Both the position numbers and the translations under genes were made by a program. Shown in pieces: positions 17,901 through 27,227 of a stretch of 64,000 nt of DNA (positions are counted from its first letter, which is position 1; every line of letters starts with the position of its first letter). The DNA comes from an uncultured Clostridia bacterium. GTDB lineage: Bacteria > Bacillota > Clostridia > Oscillospirales > Acutalibacteraceae. The notes below the pieces were generated by a model. It was not told the DNA's origin and did no database searches. It saw only the letters and a program-made list of their open reading frames with translations. Location of the stretch: assembly GCA_945863885.1 (NCBI GenBank), contig CAMAZY010000001.1, positions 62,001 to 126,000 on the forward strand, in the 5' to 3' direction.

Positions 17901-19175
17901 TTATTTAATAACGGATAAGCACATCTTATCGGCATCAAAATGCGTTCTGATTGTTTCTTCGATGTCTTCCTTGGTGACGGCTTTATAGCTTTCGATTTCT
18001 TCAAACAAATCGCTGCCGTTAAAGTAGCTGTCAACGATATTTCCCGCTATGTCCTCAACATCGTTGAACGAGCGAAGAGCAAGACCGTAAAGACGCTTTC
18101 TTGATACGGAGAAATCGTCGTCGCTGACACCGTTTTGCTTGAAAAATCCGATGCTCTTCAAGATAGCGTCTTTTACTTTTTCGGGCTGCTTGCTTTCGCC
18201 GGAGAACATCGGACTTGCAAAGCCTCGGCCGATGAAATATTCACTCCCGAAGGTCGGGTTAATCAGTCCGTTTGCAATCAGGCTGTTGTAAAGAGGGGAG
18301 GTCTTTCCGGCGATGATATCAAGCGCAATATTCATGCATACAATTTCTTTCGCCGAACGGACAGGCGTTTTAATTGTTTCCTTAAAGCCAAGCGCAAACT
18401 TCGGAATATCGACCGTCATGGTTTCTTCAATATAATCGTTTGCGGCTTTTTCCGGCTCGTCCGGTATAATCTGTTCGAATTCGACCGGATCTTCGGCTGT
18501 AAGCACCTTGTCGGCGATTGCTAAAACCTGATTTACCGTAACGTTTCCGACAACGGCAAGTGCCATGTTGCTTAAGTTATAAAACGTGTTGTAGCAGCTG
18601 TAAAGTAAATCGGCGTTTATCTGCGCAATGGATTCGACCGTTCCGGCAATATCAATCCGAACGGGATTGTTGACGTAAAGCCCCCGGAGAAGATTGAAAA
18701 GTACCTGCCAGTCGGGGGAATCCTGATACATTTTAATCTCCTGTCCGATGATGCCCTGTTCTTTTTGGACGGTTGCTTCGGTGAAGTAGGGGTGCTTGAC
18801 AAAATCAAGGAGAATCTCTAACGATTCATTCAGATTGTCCGAGCACTGAAAAATATAACAGGTTTTGTCAAACGAGGTAAAAGCGTTCGCATTGGCTCCG
18901 GTTTTTTCGAACCGCTGGAAAGCGTCAAGGTCTTCGCTTTCGAAAAGCTTGTGTTCAAGAAAATGGGCGATGCCCTCGGGAACTTTTGTGTATTCCTTTT
19001 CGCCTTTTAACCGGAAGCAGGTATCGACAGAACCGTATTTCGTGCCGAACATGGCAAATGAGCCCGTATAGTCGGGCTTTTCCATGATGAAAATTTTCAG
19101 CCCGCTTTTGTGATTGATTTCGTAGTATTCTTCATTCAGAAGCTCGTTTCGTATCGTTTTCTTTTCCATCATCAT
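17901..19175 (-). CDS. yfmH: M16-family peptidase, YfmH type (EF-P modification-associated)
   Basis: The 424-residue protein has the inverted zinc motif HFLEH (in GIAHFLEHKLFE, about residue 70) with a downstream Glu about 75 residues later, so it is the catalytic partner of the pair. In Bacillus subtilis, YfmF and YfmH are required for 5-aminopentanol modification of elongation factor P. The start is one of three tandem ATGs (19175, 19172, 19169) overlapping the yfmF stop, behind AAGGAGG. Its partner yfmF lies directly upstream. Confidence 0.85.
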   Translation of the reverse strand: MMMEKKTIRNELLNEEYYEINHKSGLKIFIMEKPDYTGSFAMFGTKYGSVDTCFRLKGEKEYTKVPEGIAHFLEHKLFESEDLDAFQRFEKTGANANAFTSFDKTCYIFQCSDNLNESLEILLDFVKHPYFTEATVQKEQGIIGQEIKMYQDSPDWQVLFNLLRGLYVNNPVRIDIAGTVESIAQINADLLYSCYNTFYNLSNMALAVVGNVTVNQVLAIADKVLTAEDPVEFEQIIPDEPEKAANDYIEETMTVDIPKFALGFKETIKTPVRSAKEIVCMNIALDIIAGKTSPLYNSLIANGLINPTFGSEYFIGRGFASPMFSGESKQPEKVKDAILKSIGFFKQNGVSDDDFSVSRKRLYGLALRSFNDVEDIAGNIVDSYFNGSDLFEEIESYKAVTKEDIEETIRTHFDADKMCLSVIK

Positions 19176-20437
19176 TCCACCTCCTTTTCAGATTCAAGCA
19201 TAAACACCGTATCCTCCGTCACCATATTGGCGGCGAGTATGATTTCCTCACGGCTGACATTTTTTATCATTCCGGCAATTTCCTGCGGTGTTTTGAATTC
19301 TCCGTTCGTAATACTTGATAAGAACCAGGATAAAATCGAGCTGTTGCTGTCGCCGACCGAGTTCAAGCTGTCGCAAAGAGAAAGCTTGGCGCTTTCAATG
19401 ACCTCGTCGGAGAAATTGCCTTTTCTCATGTCCTCAAGCTCGTTCCGGATAGCCGAAAGTGCTTTTTCCATATTCTCAGTTTCAACGCCGCTTTCGATTG
19501 TGATGATTCCCTTGGAGCTGACAAGTCTTGCCGTGCAGTAATAGCAAAGGCTCATTTTTTCCCGTACATTGGAGAAAAGCTTGGAGAACGTACCGCCGCC
19601 GAAAATAGCGGTCATAAGCCTGATGGCGGCAAAATTATCCATATCATACGTCATGCCGGCACGAAGGCCGATAACAAGCTTGCCTTGTTTTACCGGCTGT
19701 TTCTCAACGACGGTTCTGACCTCGTCGGCGTGCGTAATAAACTCCGTCCGAAGTTCGCAAAGCTCCTGTTTTTCGAAGCGTTCGAAATACGGCTTAATAA
19801 CCGATTTTGCCGTATCGGCGGAGGAGCCGACGATGCTGACGGTTACCGGACAGGTTAAAATCAGCGTTTTCCATTGTTCAAAAAGCTGCTTTGGCGTAAT
19901 TTTTTTAATCTCGTCAATTTCGCCGTACTCGTTAAGACCGTAAGCTTCGCCGTCACACATATTATGAAGCATCTGATTGAGCGAATAGACACGCTTGTCG
20001 TCCCTGTCACTTTCAATTTTTTCAATCAGAAGCCGTTTTTCTCTTTCAACGTTCTCCTCGTCAAAGCCGCTGAGAGTTACATCCGGTTCAAAAAGGCAGG
20101 AGCAAAGAAGCTCAATGCCCGCCTTGCTGACGCTTTCCCCGTCAAGAGTGAACCGGTCGTCAATCACATTAAGGCAAAGCGTTAAAAGCTGAATATCACC
20201 GCTTTTTTTGATGATCGGACTGATGGATGCACCGTAAAGAGATGCAAGATATCGGTTCATTTCAAGCATCGTCGGATACTTCTTGTTGGTTCTTGCAAGA
20301 AGCCTTATAATCAGTGCATTCATACCGGCGTTGCTGTCAAGCGGAGCAGAAACCGTCAGCGAGATCACCGCCGTTTTAAACTTGTCTGTTTTGTGACTGA
20401 AAAGGTTTACCCCTTTACATATTTTTTCGTTTTTCAT
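19172..20437 (-). CDS. yfmF: M16-family non-catalytic partner, YfmF type
   Basis: The 421-residue protein has the overall M16 organisation (two similar halves, LSxxAPLDSNAGMNALI near the start) but lacks HxxEH where the zinc site should be; the corresponding stretch is ALIIRLLARTNKK. This matches YfmF, the inactive partner of YfmH. AAGGAGG precedes ATG. It overlaps yfmH by about 4 bp and follows the DUF2079 gene by 11 bp. Confidence 0.83.
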   Translation of the reverse strand: MKNEKICKGVNLFSHKTDKFKTAVISLTVSAPLDSNAGMNALIIRLLARTNKKYPTMLEMNRYLASLYGASISPIIKKSGDIQLLTLCLNVIDDRFTLDGESVSKAGIELLCSCLFEPDVTLSGFDEENVEREKRLLIEKIESDRDDKRVYSLNQMLHNMCDGEAYGLNEYGEIDEIKKITPKQLFEQWKTLILTCPVTVSIVGSSADTAKSVIKPYFERFEKQELCELRTEFITHADEVRTVVEKQPVKQGKLVIGLRAGMTYDMDNFAAIRLMTAIFGGGTFSKLFSNVREKMSLCYYCTARLVSSKGIITIESGVETENMEKALSAIRNELEDMRKGNFSDEVIESAKLSLCDSLNSVGDSNSSILSWFLSSITNGEFKTPQEIAGMIKNVSREEIILAANMVTEDTVFMLESEKEVE

Positions 20438-20448
20438 AAGAAGCCTCC

Positions 20449-22245
20449 TTACTTGTCCGCGTTTATCGCAGATTCATCAACTGTTGTTTTGTTCTGATAA
20501 ATTTCAAGATTGTTTTCGACGGTAAATATCAGTTCATATCCGGCGTCGATATATTTTTTCTTTCTCGGCTCGGACTTCTCCTTGTTTCTGATATCTAAAA
20601 CAAAGTATTCGGTCGTCGGTTCATCGTGGTATTCATCTTCGTAAATAACCGCTCTTTGCGCAAGCTTGGGAACCAAATAAGTCGAGGCGGTTACCGACGC
20701 TTCATCGGGAATGATTTCAAGTGCCTGATTTATCTGCCGGTAATCATTTTTGTTGGCGTTATACTTCGAAATATAGTTGACGCTTTTCGGGATAACCATC
20801 ATAATGAAAAGCATCGTGCCCGCAATTGCGGCCGCAAAGGTCAGCTTGTTTTGCTTTTTCGGCTTCGTTTCCGAAAGATTGAGAGCCGAAAGGTAAAAAA
20901 GAAAAGCGGCGATTGAAAAGGAATATTGATAACCGATGTTGTACTGATACTTATATTGTGTAAGTAGGTTAACAAATATCGGAATAATCAGAATATATCT
21001 TGCAAAGTTTTTGTTTTTGAACGGAATCAAAGCTAACGGAAACAGCATCTGGGCGACATAAAAGAATTTTTCCGCTGTGTCTTCTTTGGCTTTAAAGATT
21101 TCTCCGACGGCAAATCCGGTATTCACCAGAATGGTTTTTGCGGCTTCAATAAGACCGCCTCCGGTCTGAAGATTGGCATATCTTGATTCCATAACGCCTT
21201 CACCGAAATGAGTGAGTATCAGACAGCACATGAGGAAATAAGCTGCACTCATCAGAATCATACCGCCGCCTTTTATGAACTTTTTCTTTGCGACGATCAG
21301 ATACAGCGCAAATATCATCACATAAATAAAAGCGTCTTCTTTTACGGTAAGCGTCAGGACGGCAAATAGAAACATCGGTACTGTTTTGGAGCATTCAAAG
21401 AAGTAAAACATCCATAACAAAAGCGGAACCATAAAGCAGTTTTCATGAAGATCGTAAAAACAACCGGTGGCCAAGGGGGCGTACACCGCAAACGCCGTAC
21501 ACAAAAAAACAGAGGCATTTTTGGTGAGTGCGAGCTTTTTGGTGAGAAGATAAAGCGGAATCACACCGCTGAAAATGATGATGGGCTGAATGACGTTCAG
21601 TGTTACGGGCGACGGGAAAATATAATAAATCGGAAGAATCAGATAGTATATCGGAGAAATGTGAACTGCCAGATGAGAGAGAAGCTTATCCCGTTCGCAA
21701 GTTGTATTCATGGAAAAGTCGATTTTCATACTGTGAAACATGTTACAGAAAATTCCGAAGTCGTAACCCGGAGTCGAATAGGTCAGGTATCGGAAAAGTC
21801 CCATCAGCAACGTGGTTATGCAGGTAAAACCAACGACACAAGCAATTATGACTATGCCTGCCTTGTCACTGAGCTGCTTATGAAGAAAATGAGGCTTATA
21901 CTTCTTATAATAGCAGGAGAGCGTAACCGCTAAAAGCAGCATCATGAAAATATATACATACATATCGTTACACTTCAGAAGCAAAGCCGCCGTAAAGGCA
22001 AGAAGAGAAATCGCAAAAGAATGAGCACTGACATTTTTATTGCTCATTTTTGCGTCTGCAATAAAAATCGGTATGGAAAGCATCAGAACAAATGTTGCAA
22101 AAACCAACAGATTGACTGTTTCGGTAAAGTCAACTGAAATTCCCGAATCCGAATAAAAAATAAGAACAAAGTATTGAGTGATCAGCCAGCCGCTTAAAAG
22201 TGAAAGAATAACTCTTTCAAAAGAGGTTACGAATTTCTTTTCCAT
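20449..22245 (-). CDS. DUF2079 multi-pass membrane protein
   Basis: The 598-residue protein has about a dozen hydrophobic segments and the family-typical motif YSTPGYDFGIFCNMFHSM near residue 155, followed by LLSHLAVHISPIYYLILPIYY and DLHENCF. DUF2079 proteins resemble GT-C type glycosyltransferases in topology, with a soluble C-terminal part (about residues 500-598), but no reaction is established. It is first in the operon with yfmF-yfmH-topB and has its own promoter about 130 bp upstream. Confidence 0.8.
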   Translation of the reverse strand: MEKKFVTSFERVILSLLSGWLITQYFVLIFYSDSGISVDFTETVNLLVFATFVLMLSIPIFIADAKMSNKNVSAHSFAISLLAFTAALLLKCNDMYVYIFMMLLLAVTLSCYYKKYKPHFLHKQLSDKAGIVIIACVVGFTCITTLLMGLFRYLTYSTPGYDFGIFCNMFHSMKIDFSMNTTCERDKLLSHLAVHISPIYYLILPIYYIFPSPVTLNVIQPIIIFSGVIPLYLLTKKLALTKNASVFLCTAFAVYAPLATGCFYDLHENCFMVPLLLWMFYFFECSKTVPMFLFAVLTLTVKEDAFIYVMIFALYLIVAKKKFIKGGGMILMSAAYFLMCCLILTHFGEGVMESRYANLQTGGGLIEAAKTILVNTGFAVGEIFKAKEDTAEKFFYVAQMLFPLALIPFKNKNFARYILIIPIFVNLLTQYKYQYNIGYQYSFSIAAFLFYLSALNLSETKPKKQNKLTFAAAIAGTMLFIMMVIPKSVNYISKYNANKNDYRQINQALEIIPDEASVTASTYLVPKLAQRAVIYEDEYHDEPTTEYFVLDIRNKEKSEPRKKKYIDAGYELIFTVENNLEIYQNKTTVDESAINADK

Positions 22246-22370
22246 AGCTGCGGAAATTCTCCTTTCCCGTAAAATCAGGGTGTTGATGCATTTGCTGACT
22301 TCATGCGAAGTGGGATTCTTGTTTTTGAAGAAGCAAAAAAATAACGGCAGTCCTACAAGCTGCTTATGCG
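22246..22370 (-). other. About 125-nt leader of the DUF2079 gene
   Basis: Between the promoter's -10 box and the DUF2079 ATG lies a roughly 120-nt leader. It has a small perfect hairpin acttc-atgc-gaagt (22298-22311), a GCAG/CTGC pair and an AAAGGAG site. I recognise no riboswitch class. Confidence 0.4.
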
Positions 22371-22399
22371 ATTATATCATCAGAAGGAATATTTTTCAA
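22371..22399 (-). promoter_or_regulatory. Sigma-A promoter for DUF2079-yfmF-yfmH-topB
   Basis: On the minus strand TTGAAA (22394-22399) and TATAAT (22371-22376) are separated by exactly 17 bp. Confidence 0.75.
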
Positions 22400-22786
22400 C
22401 CTCGCAACGTTTCTTTTACTTAACTTTTATAAAATTGTAAGAAATGTTTTACTTCTTTCATACAGAAAGTTTTGGTTATGCGAGTGCGTCCGGTTCGGCC
22501 GGTATAACGGTTGTTTAAGTTTTTTTTAGGTATCCGTGATAAGTTTTAGACACTCAATTACGGATTTCTCATTTGAAATGCTTTGGCAGTTTTGCTAAAA
22601 ATAGTTCCGGATTGTAATAAATCAGCCATTTCACCCTGGATATTCATTGCTTTATGGTGAATTTATACAATGTAATTTTTCACGAAAATTTTCTGTTTTT
22701 TTTTGAAAAAATGCCGTATGTATCAAAAACAATCAAAGAAAATTAAGGTTTTTCGAAAAATTATCTAAATTTTTTACCGTTTTATA
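22400..22786. other. AT-rich divergent intergenic region, no gene seen
   Basis: This stretch lies between the divergent promoters of the DUF2079 operon and the CdaR-like gene. It contains many A/T runs and no supported open reading frame, RNA motif or long inverted repeat. Regulator binding sites are possible but cannot be called. Confidence 0.5.
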
Positions 22787-22815
22787 TTGCAAAATGCCGA
22801 TAGTTTGTGTACAAT
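22787..22815 (+). promoter_or_regulatory. Sigma-A promoter for the CdaR-like gene and ftsEX group
   Basis: TTGCAA (22787-22792), 17-bp spacer, TACAAT (22810-22815), about 70 bp upstream of the ATG at 22891. Confidence 0.72.
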
Positions 22816-22890
22816 GGTAAAAGTGACGATAGTCAAAATGTATAAAAACACCAAAATTTAATTTGTAATGAGTTAGGGGGACATCAAATC

Positions 22891-23976
22891 ATGTCTAACA
22901 GACTGTTTCAGGGTATTATTCATCAGATGAAGGACGCAATTGACCGCACGATCGGCGTTGTTGACAGCACCGGAACAATTATATGCTGCAGTGATCTCGG
23001 CCGGATAGGCGAGACGGGCATGCCCGATATCAAGACGGTTTTGTCGTCGTCCGAGCCGAAAGCCATTGACGGAAAGACTTTTCTTGCTATCGGAGTCCAG
23101 ATGCACCCCGAGGCTGCCGTTTTTGTTGATGGAGATGACGAAAACGCCGCCAGCTTTTCGAAGCTTATCGGTGTTGCTCTTAACAATATCAAGCAGTACT
23201 ATGATGAAAAGTACGACAGAAGCAACTTCATCAAGAATGTTATGCTTGACAATATTCTTCAGGGTGACATTTACCTAAAAACCCGTGAGCTCGGAATCAA
23301 TAACGAGGTTTCCCGCTGCGTCCTTCTTATCAGAACGCTGGAAAGAACCGACGTGTCCGTCAGTGAAGCCATTCAGCACCTGTTTCCCGATAAAACGAAA
23401 GATCATGTGATCAACATCAACGAAACAGATATCACTCTCGTAAAAGAAGTGCGCCCCGGTACCGATATCAAGGATCTTGAAAAGCTTGCAAGATCCATTG
23501 TTGACACCCTCCATACCGAGTATTTTGTCAACAGCCTCATCGGTATCGGCACAATCGTTGCCGGCGTCAAGGATCTTCCCCGCTCATTCAAAGAGTCGCA
23601 GATTGCTCTTGAAGTCGGAAAAGTATTTGACACCGAAAAGACGATTGTAACCTATGAAAATCTCGGTATTGCAAGACTGATTTATCAGCTTCCGACAACT
23701 CTTTGTGAAACCTTCCTCAAGGAAATTTTCAAAAAAGGCTCCATTGTCGGTTTGGATCACGAGACTTTGTTTACGATCCAAAAGTTTTTCGAAAACAATC
23801 TGAATGTTTCCGAAACCTCAAGAAAGCTTTTTGTCCACAGAAACACCCTTGTTTACAGACTTGAAAAAATTAAAAAATTGACCGGATTGGACCTTCGTGA
23901 ATTCGATGATGCCATCGTTTTCAAAGTTGCTCTTATGGTCAAAAAATACTTAGATGCAAAGCCGGTTAAATATTAA
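22891..23976 (+). CDS. CdaR/PucR-family transcriptional regulator
   Basis: The 361-residue protein has an N-terminal sugar-diacid-recognition-like region (about residues 1-125), a middle CdaR GGDEF-like region, and a C-terminal PucR helix-turn-helix (LNVSETSRKLFVHRNTLVYRLEKIKKLTG, about residues 307-335). The family usually activates carbohydrate-diacid or purine catabolism genes. Here it sits 29 bp upstream of ftsE in the same orientation, with AGGGGG before its ATG and a consensus promoter. Whether it controls the division genes or is only co-transcribed with them is unknown. Confidence 0.85.
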   Translation: MSNRLFQGIIHQMKDAIDRTIGVVDSTGTIICCSDLGRIGETGMPDIKTVLSSSEPKAIDGKTFLAIGVQMHPEAAVFVDGDDENAASFSKLIGVALNNIKQYYDEKYDRSNFIKNVMLDNILQGDIYLKTRELGINNEVSRCVLLIRTLERTDVSVSEAIQHLFPDKTKDHVININETDITLVKEVRPGTDIKDLEKLARSIVDTLHTEYFVNSLIGIGTIVAGVKDLPRSFKESQIALEVGKVFDTEKTIVTYENLGIARLIYQLPTTLCETFLKEIFKKGSIVGLDHETLFTIQKFFENNLNVSETSRKLFVHRNTLVYRLEKIKKLTGLDLREFDDAIVFKVALMVKKYLDAKPVKY

Positions 23977-24005
23977 TCGGCTACGACTTTGAAGTAGGTA
24001 AAAAT

Positions 24006-24770
24006 ATGATTGAATTTAAAAATGTAACGATGAAATATAAGACAAACGATGTTGTTGCGCTTGATAATTTCAATATCAGAATCGATGACGGTGAGTTTGT
24101 TTTTATCGTAGGTGCTTCCGGTGCCGGAAAAAGCTCTTTCCTGAACGTAATTATGGGTCAGGAAAAGGTTGACTCCGGTATTGTTCGTGTCGGAACCTAC
24201 AATCTCAACGGTATCAAAAACCGTGAGCTTCCGTATTTACGCAGAATGCTCGGAATCGTTTTCCAGGATTTCCGGCTTATACCGAAGATGACGGTTTACG
24301 ACAATGTTGCCTTCGCTCTTCGTGTTATCGGAATGGGCGAAAGAAAGATAACAAAACGTGTCCGCTACGTTCTGAAGCTTGTTGACCTTTCGAAAAAGTC
24401 CAACTGTTTCCCGAATCAGCTTTCGACCGGTGAAAAACAGCGTGTCGCCATCGCAAGAGCACTTGTCAATAATCCGGGTGTTATTATTGCCGATGAGCCG
24501 ACGGGCAATCTTGATCCGGTTCTTTCAAACGAAATTATGAGCCTTTTCGATAAAATCAACTCTTTGGGTGCAACCGTTGTAGTTGTCACGCATGACCTTG
24601 AACTTGTTCATCAGTTCGACCACAGAATTGTGACGATCGAAAACGGAAAAATCGTTTCGGATGTCGGTCCGAAAAATGTCTATAATCCCGACTTGGCAGA
24701 TGTGTCCGTTCCTTCTGTCCCGGCCGAAACGGAAGAAATCGTGGAAAAGGAGGGGGAAAAAGATGGCTAA
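24006..24770 (+). CDS. ftsE: Cell division ATP-binding protein FtsE
   Basis: The 254-residue ABC ATPase has Walker A GASGAGKSSF near residue 37, the signature LSTGEKQRVAIARALV near residue 137 and Walker B VIIADEPTGNLDP. The partner FtsX overlaps its end by 8 bp, as is usual. FtsEX transmits ATP hydrolysis to periplasmic or wall hydrolases during division or sporulation. A short acidic C-terminal tail extends past the core of about 225 residues. Confidence 0.96.
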   Translation: MIEFKNVTMKYKTNDVVALDNFNIRIDDGEFVFIVGASGAGKSSFLNVIMGQEKVDSGIVRVGTYNLNGIKNRELPYLRRMLGIVFQDFRLIPKMTVYDNVAFALRVIGMGERKITKRVRYVLKLVDLSKKSNCFPNQLSTGEKQRVAIARALVNNPGVIIADEPTGNLDPVLSNEIMSLFDKINSLGATVVVVTHDLELVHQFDHRIVTIENGKIVSDVGPKNVYNPDLADVSVPSVPAETEEIVEKEGEKDG

Positions 24771-25716
24771 GAAGAAAAAGAAGAATCGAAGAAAATCCTC
24801 CGGCGGACTGAACACTTCTTATCTGACGAAAATGGGGTTTAAGAATCTTGTTTCAAACAGAAGCATGTCCCTTTCCTCTATCAGCGTTCTTACGGTCTGT
24901 CTTTTGCTTATCGGCGTTTCGTTCCTTTTGCTTTTCAATATTAAAACGCTTGTTAAAGATGTTGAAAAGCAGAACGTTGTCGTTGCTTTTGTCAAGGACG
25001 GAATCGATGATGCCGCTCTTAACAAAATCAACACTGATCTTAAGGCGATTCCAAATGTGACGAATGTCGAATTTGTTTCAAAAGAAGCCGGATATGAAGA
25101 ACAAATGAAAGAGTTCGGGCTGAACAAGGAAATGCTTAACGGTGTCATTGAAAATCCGCTTCCGCATTCATACCGGATAACCGTAAGTAATATCGAAGAT
25201 TTCAATACGACACTTGAAGCGATCAAGAATGTTGATAATATCGATACGGTTCGTGAAAGTCAGGAAATTGTCAATCAGATTTCCACTCTTCAAAAATCAA
25301 TCACTGCGATTTGTCTTGTTATTGTTGCGGTTCTGATTGTGGTGTCTCTGTTTATTATCGCCAACACCATTAGGATTACTATGGTATCAAGAAAAATCGA
25401 TATACAGGTTATGAAATCTGTCGGTGCGACGAATGTGTTTATTTGTTGGCCATTCATGATTGAAGGGATTATTATCGGCCTTATTTCCGGTGTGATAGCG
25501 CTTGCGCTGACATATGTTTTTCAGCTTACCGAGGGTGACGCTTTAAGTTCTCTGTTCGGACTGTTCGGAAGCACGACGATTTCGGTTTCCGATATACTTC
25601 CGATACTGATTGTCGGATATATTCTTGCCGGTGCCTTGCTTGGCTCTTTCGGAAGCGTTGTTTCGATCAGGAAATATCTGAAAAAAGAGGGCAGCGAGGC
25701 AAGCTCGATCGTTTAA
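24763..25716 (+). CDS. ftsX: Cell division protein FtsX
   Basis: The 317-residue permease starts at ATG 24763 behind a strong AAGGAGGGGG, which lies inside the end of ftsE; a longer frame from 24661 lacks a site. A Lys/Arg-rich N-terminus is followed by one TM segment, a large extracellular loop (about residues 65-185) with the typical KEAGYEEQMKEFG region, and three more TM helices. It is the membrane half of FtsEX and should contact the downstream M23 hydrolase with its coiled coil. Confidence 0.94.
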   Translation: MAKKKKKNRRKSSGGLNTSYLTKMGFKNLVSNRSMSLSSISVLTVCLLLIGVSFLLLFNIKTLVKDVEKQNVVVAFVKDGIDDAALNKINTDLKAIPNVTNVEFVSKEAGYEEQMKEFGLNKEMLNGVIENPLPHSYRITVSNIEDFNTTLEAIKNVDNIDTVRESQEIVNQISTLQKSITAICLVIVAVLIVVSLFIIANTIRITMVSRKIDIQVMKSVGATNVFICWPFMIEGIIIGLISGVIALALTYVFQLTEGDALSSLFGLFGSTTISVSDILPILIVGYILAGALLGSFGSVVSIRKYLKKEGSEASSIV

Positions 25717-25743
25717 TTAAAAGGCAGACAGGAGGTTATGACA

Positions 25744-27147
25744 ATGAAAAAAGTAATTGCGTTTTTCCTATGCTTCACTTTTGTTTTTGCTACCATATCG
25801 TTTATTTTGCCGGAATATACCGTAAGTGCCGCAACCAAGCAGGAACTTGAAGATAAAATTGACGATCTTGACGATCAGATTTCCAAGAACAAGGGTATTC
25901 TTAATTCATTGAAGGATAAGAAAGAGTCTCAACAAGAATATCTCGATACGCTTGAGGATCAGATTTCAACCGTTGAAGACAAAGTAACGGCTCTTGAAAC
26001 GCAGATCAGCTCGATCGATGAGGAAATAGAGACCTGCAATAATAAGATCAAACAACTCAAGAATGAGATAGCGGTTATCAAAGACGAAATTCAGGTTGCC
26101 AGCGAAGCCATCGATGAAACCAACAATAAGATCGATTCGTCAAAAGATTTGCTTGCTGCAAAGCTTCGAGCCGCTTATATAAACGGCAATGAATCAACAC
26201 TGAAGATTCTTATGGGAGCTGACAGTCTTTCAGGCTTTTTGACAAGTCTTGAGATGATGAAGCGGATGAGCGAGGACGACAAACGGGTCATCAATGAATT
26301 CAAGGATACTGTGACTAAGCTCAAGGAATCAAAGGCAACGCTTGAGACAAAGCAGAGTGAGCTTACTGAAAAATCAAATGAGGTTCAGGAACAAAAAGAT
26401 GAATCCGTAGCGAAGAAAAAAGAGCTTGTTACAAAGCAGAAGGAACACGCTTCAACAGTGAAACAGCTCGAAAACAGTTACGCAACGGTTGAAAAGTATA
26501 TTTCTGACCTGGATAAGAACAGCGCCGTTTACGAAAACTATATCAAAACGCTTCAGGCTGAGCGTGAAGCGGCTGATGCCGAAATAGACCGTATTATCAA
26601 GGCGTACCAGGCAACAACGAAGCCGGCCACTACGCAATCCGGCACCCTTCCGGCGTCAAACAACGATCCTTCGAGTCCGGCGGGCTCCGGCGGCACTTCA
26701 TCGGGTACACCTGCCGCTTCCGGTGGCTCGTATGCCTCTAATGCTTCATGGGCATGGCCGCTGGGTGGAGCATCGTGCTATATCAGCAGCGGCTACGGTT
26801 ATAGAAATCCAAATATTTCCGGCTGGGGTTTCCACGGCGGAACGGATATTACAGGCGGCGGAATCTACGGAAAGCCGGTTTATGCATCCCGTGCAGGAAC
26901 AGTCATTACCGCAAAATGGGGTAATACCGGTTACGGAAATTATGTTATTATTGATCACGGCGACGGTTTTGTTACTTTGTACGGACACTGCTCAAGCCTG
27001 AGTGTTACTACCGGTCAGAGCGTATCCAAGGGTCAGCATATCGCCAATGTCGGATCGACAGGTAACTCAACGGGTCCGCATCTTCATTTTGAAGTCCGAT
27101 ATAACGGAGCGAAACAGAACCCGCTCAATTATGTCAAAAAACCGTAA
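25744..27147 (+). CDS. Secreted coiled-coil M23 murein hydrolase (EnvC/PcsB-like)
   Basis: The 467-residue protein starts at ATG 25744, spaced 8 bases from AGGAGG. A signal peptide (about residues 1-27, ending SAA) is followed by a long coiled coil (about 30-270), a Ser/Gly/Pro/Thr linker, and a C-terminal M23 domain with FHGGTDITG and GPHLHFEVR zinc motifs. Placement directly after ftsX and the coiled-coil-plus-hydrolase design match EnvC- or PcsB-type effectors activated by FtsEX. Catalytic residues look intact. Confidence 0.9.
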   Translation: MKKVIAFFLCFTFVFATISFILPEYTVSAATKQELEDKIDDLDDQISKNKGILNSLKDKKESQQEYLDTLEDQISTVEDKVTALETQISSIDEEIETCNNKIKQLKNEIAVIKDEIQVASEAIDETNNKIDSSKDLLAAKLRAAYINGNESTLKILMGADSLSGFLTSLEMMKRMSEDDKRVINEFKDTVTKLKESKATLETKQSELTEKSNEVQEQKDESVAKKKELVTKQKEHASTVKQLENSYATVEKYISDLDKNSAVYENYIKTLQAEREAADAEIDRIIKAYQATTKPATTQSGTLPASNNDPSSPAGSGGTSSGTPAASGGSYASNASWAWPLGGASCYISSGYGYRNPNISGWGFHGGTDITGGGIYGKPVYASRAGTVITAKWGNTGYGNYVIIDHGDGFVTLYGHCSSLSVTTGQSVSKGQHIANVGSTGNSTGPHLHFEVRYNGAKQNPLNYVKKP

Positions 27148-27227
27148 ATTTTTATCGAGGGGTAGAGTGTCTGCCCCTCTGATTGTGCTTTATAAAATCT
27201 CTTCATGGAATCGAAAGGAGCGGCAGT

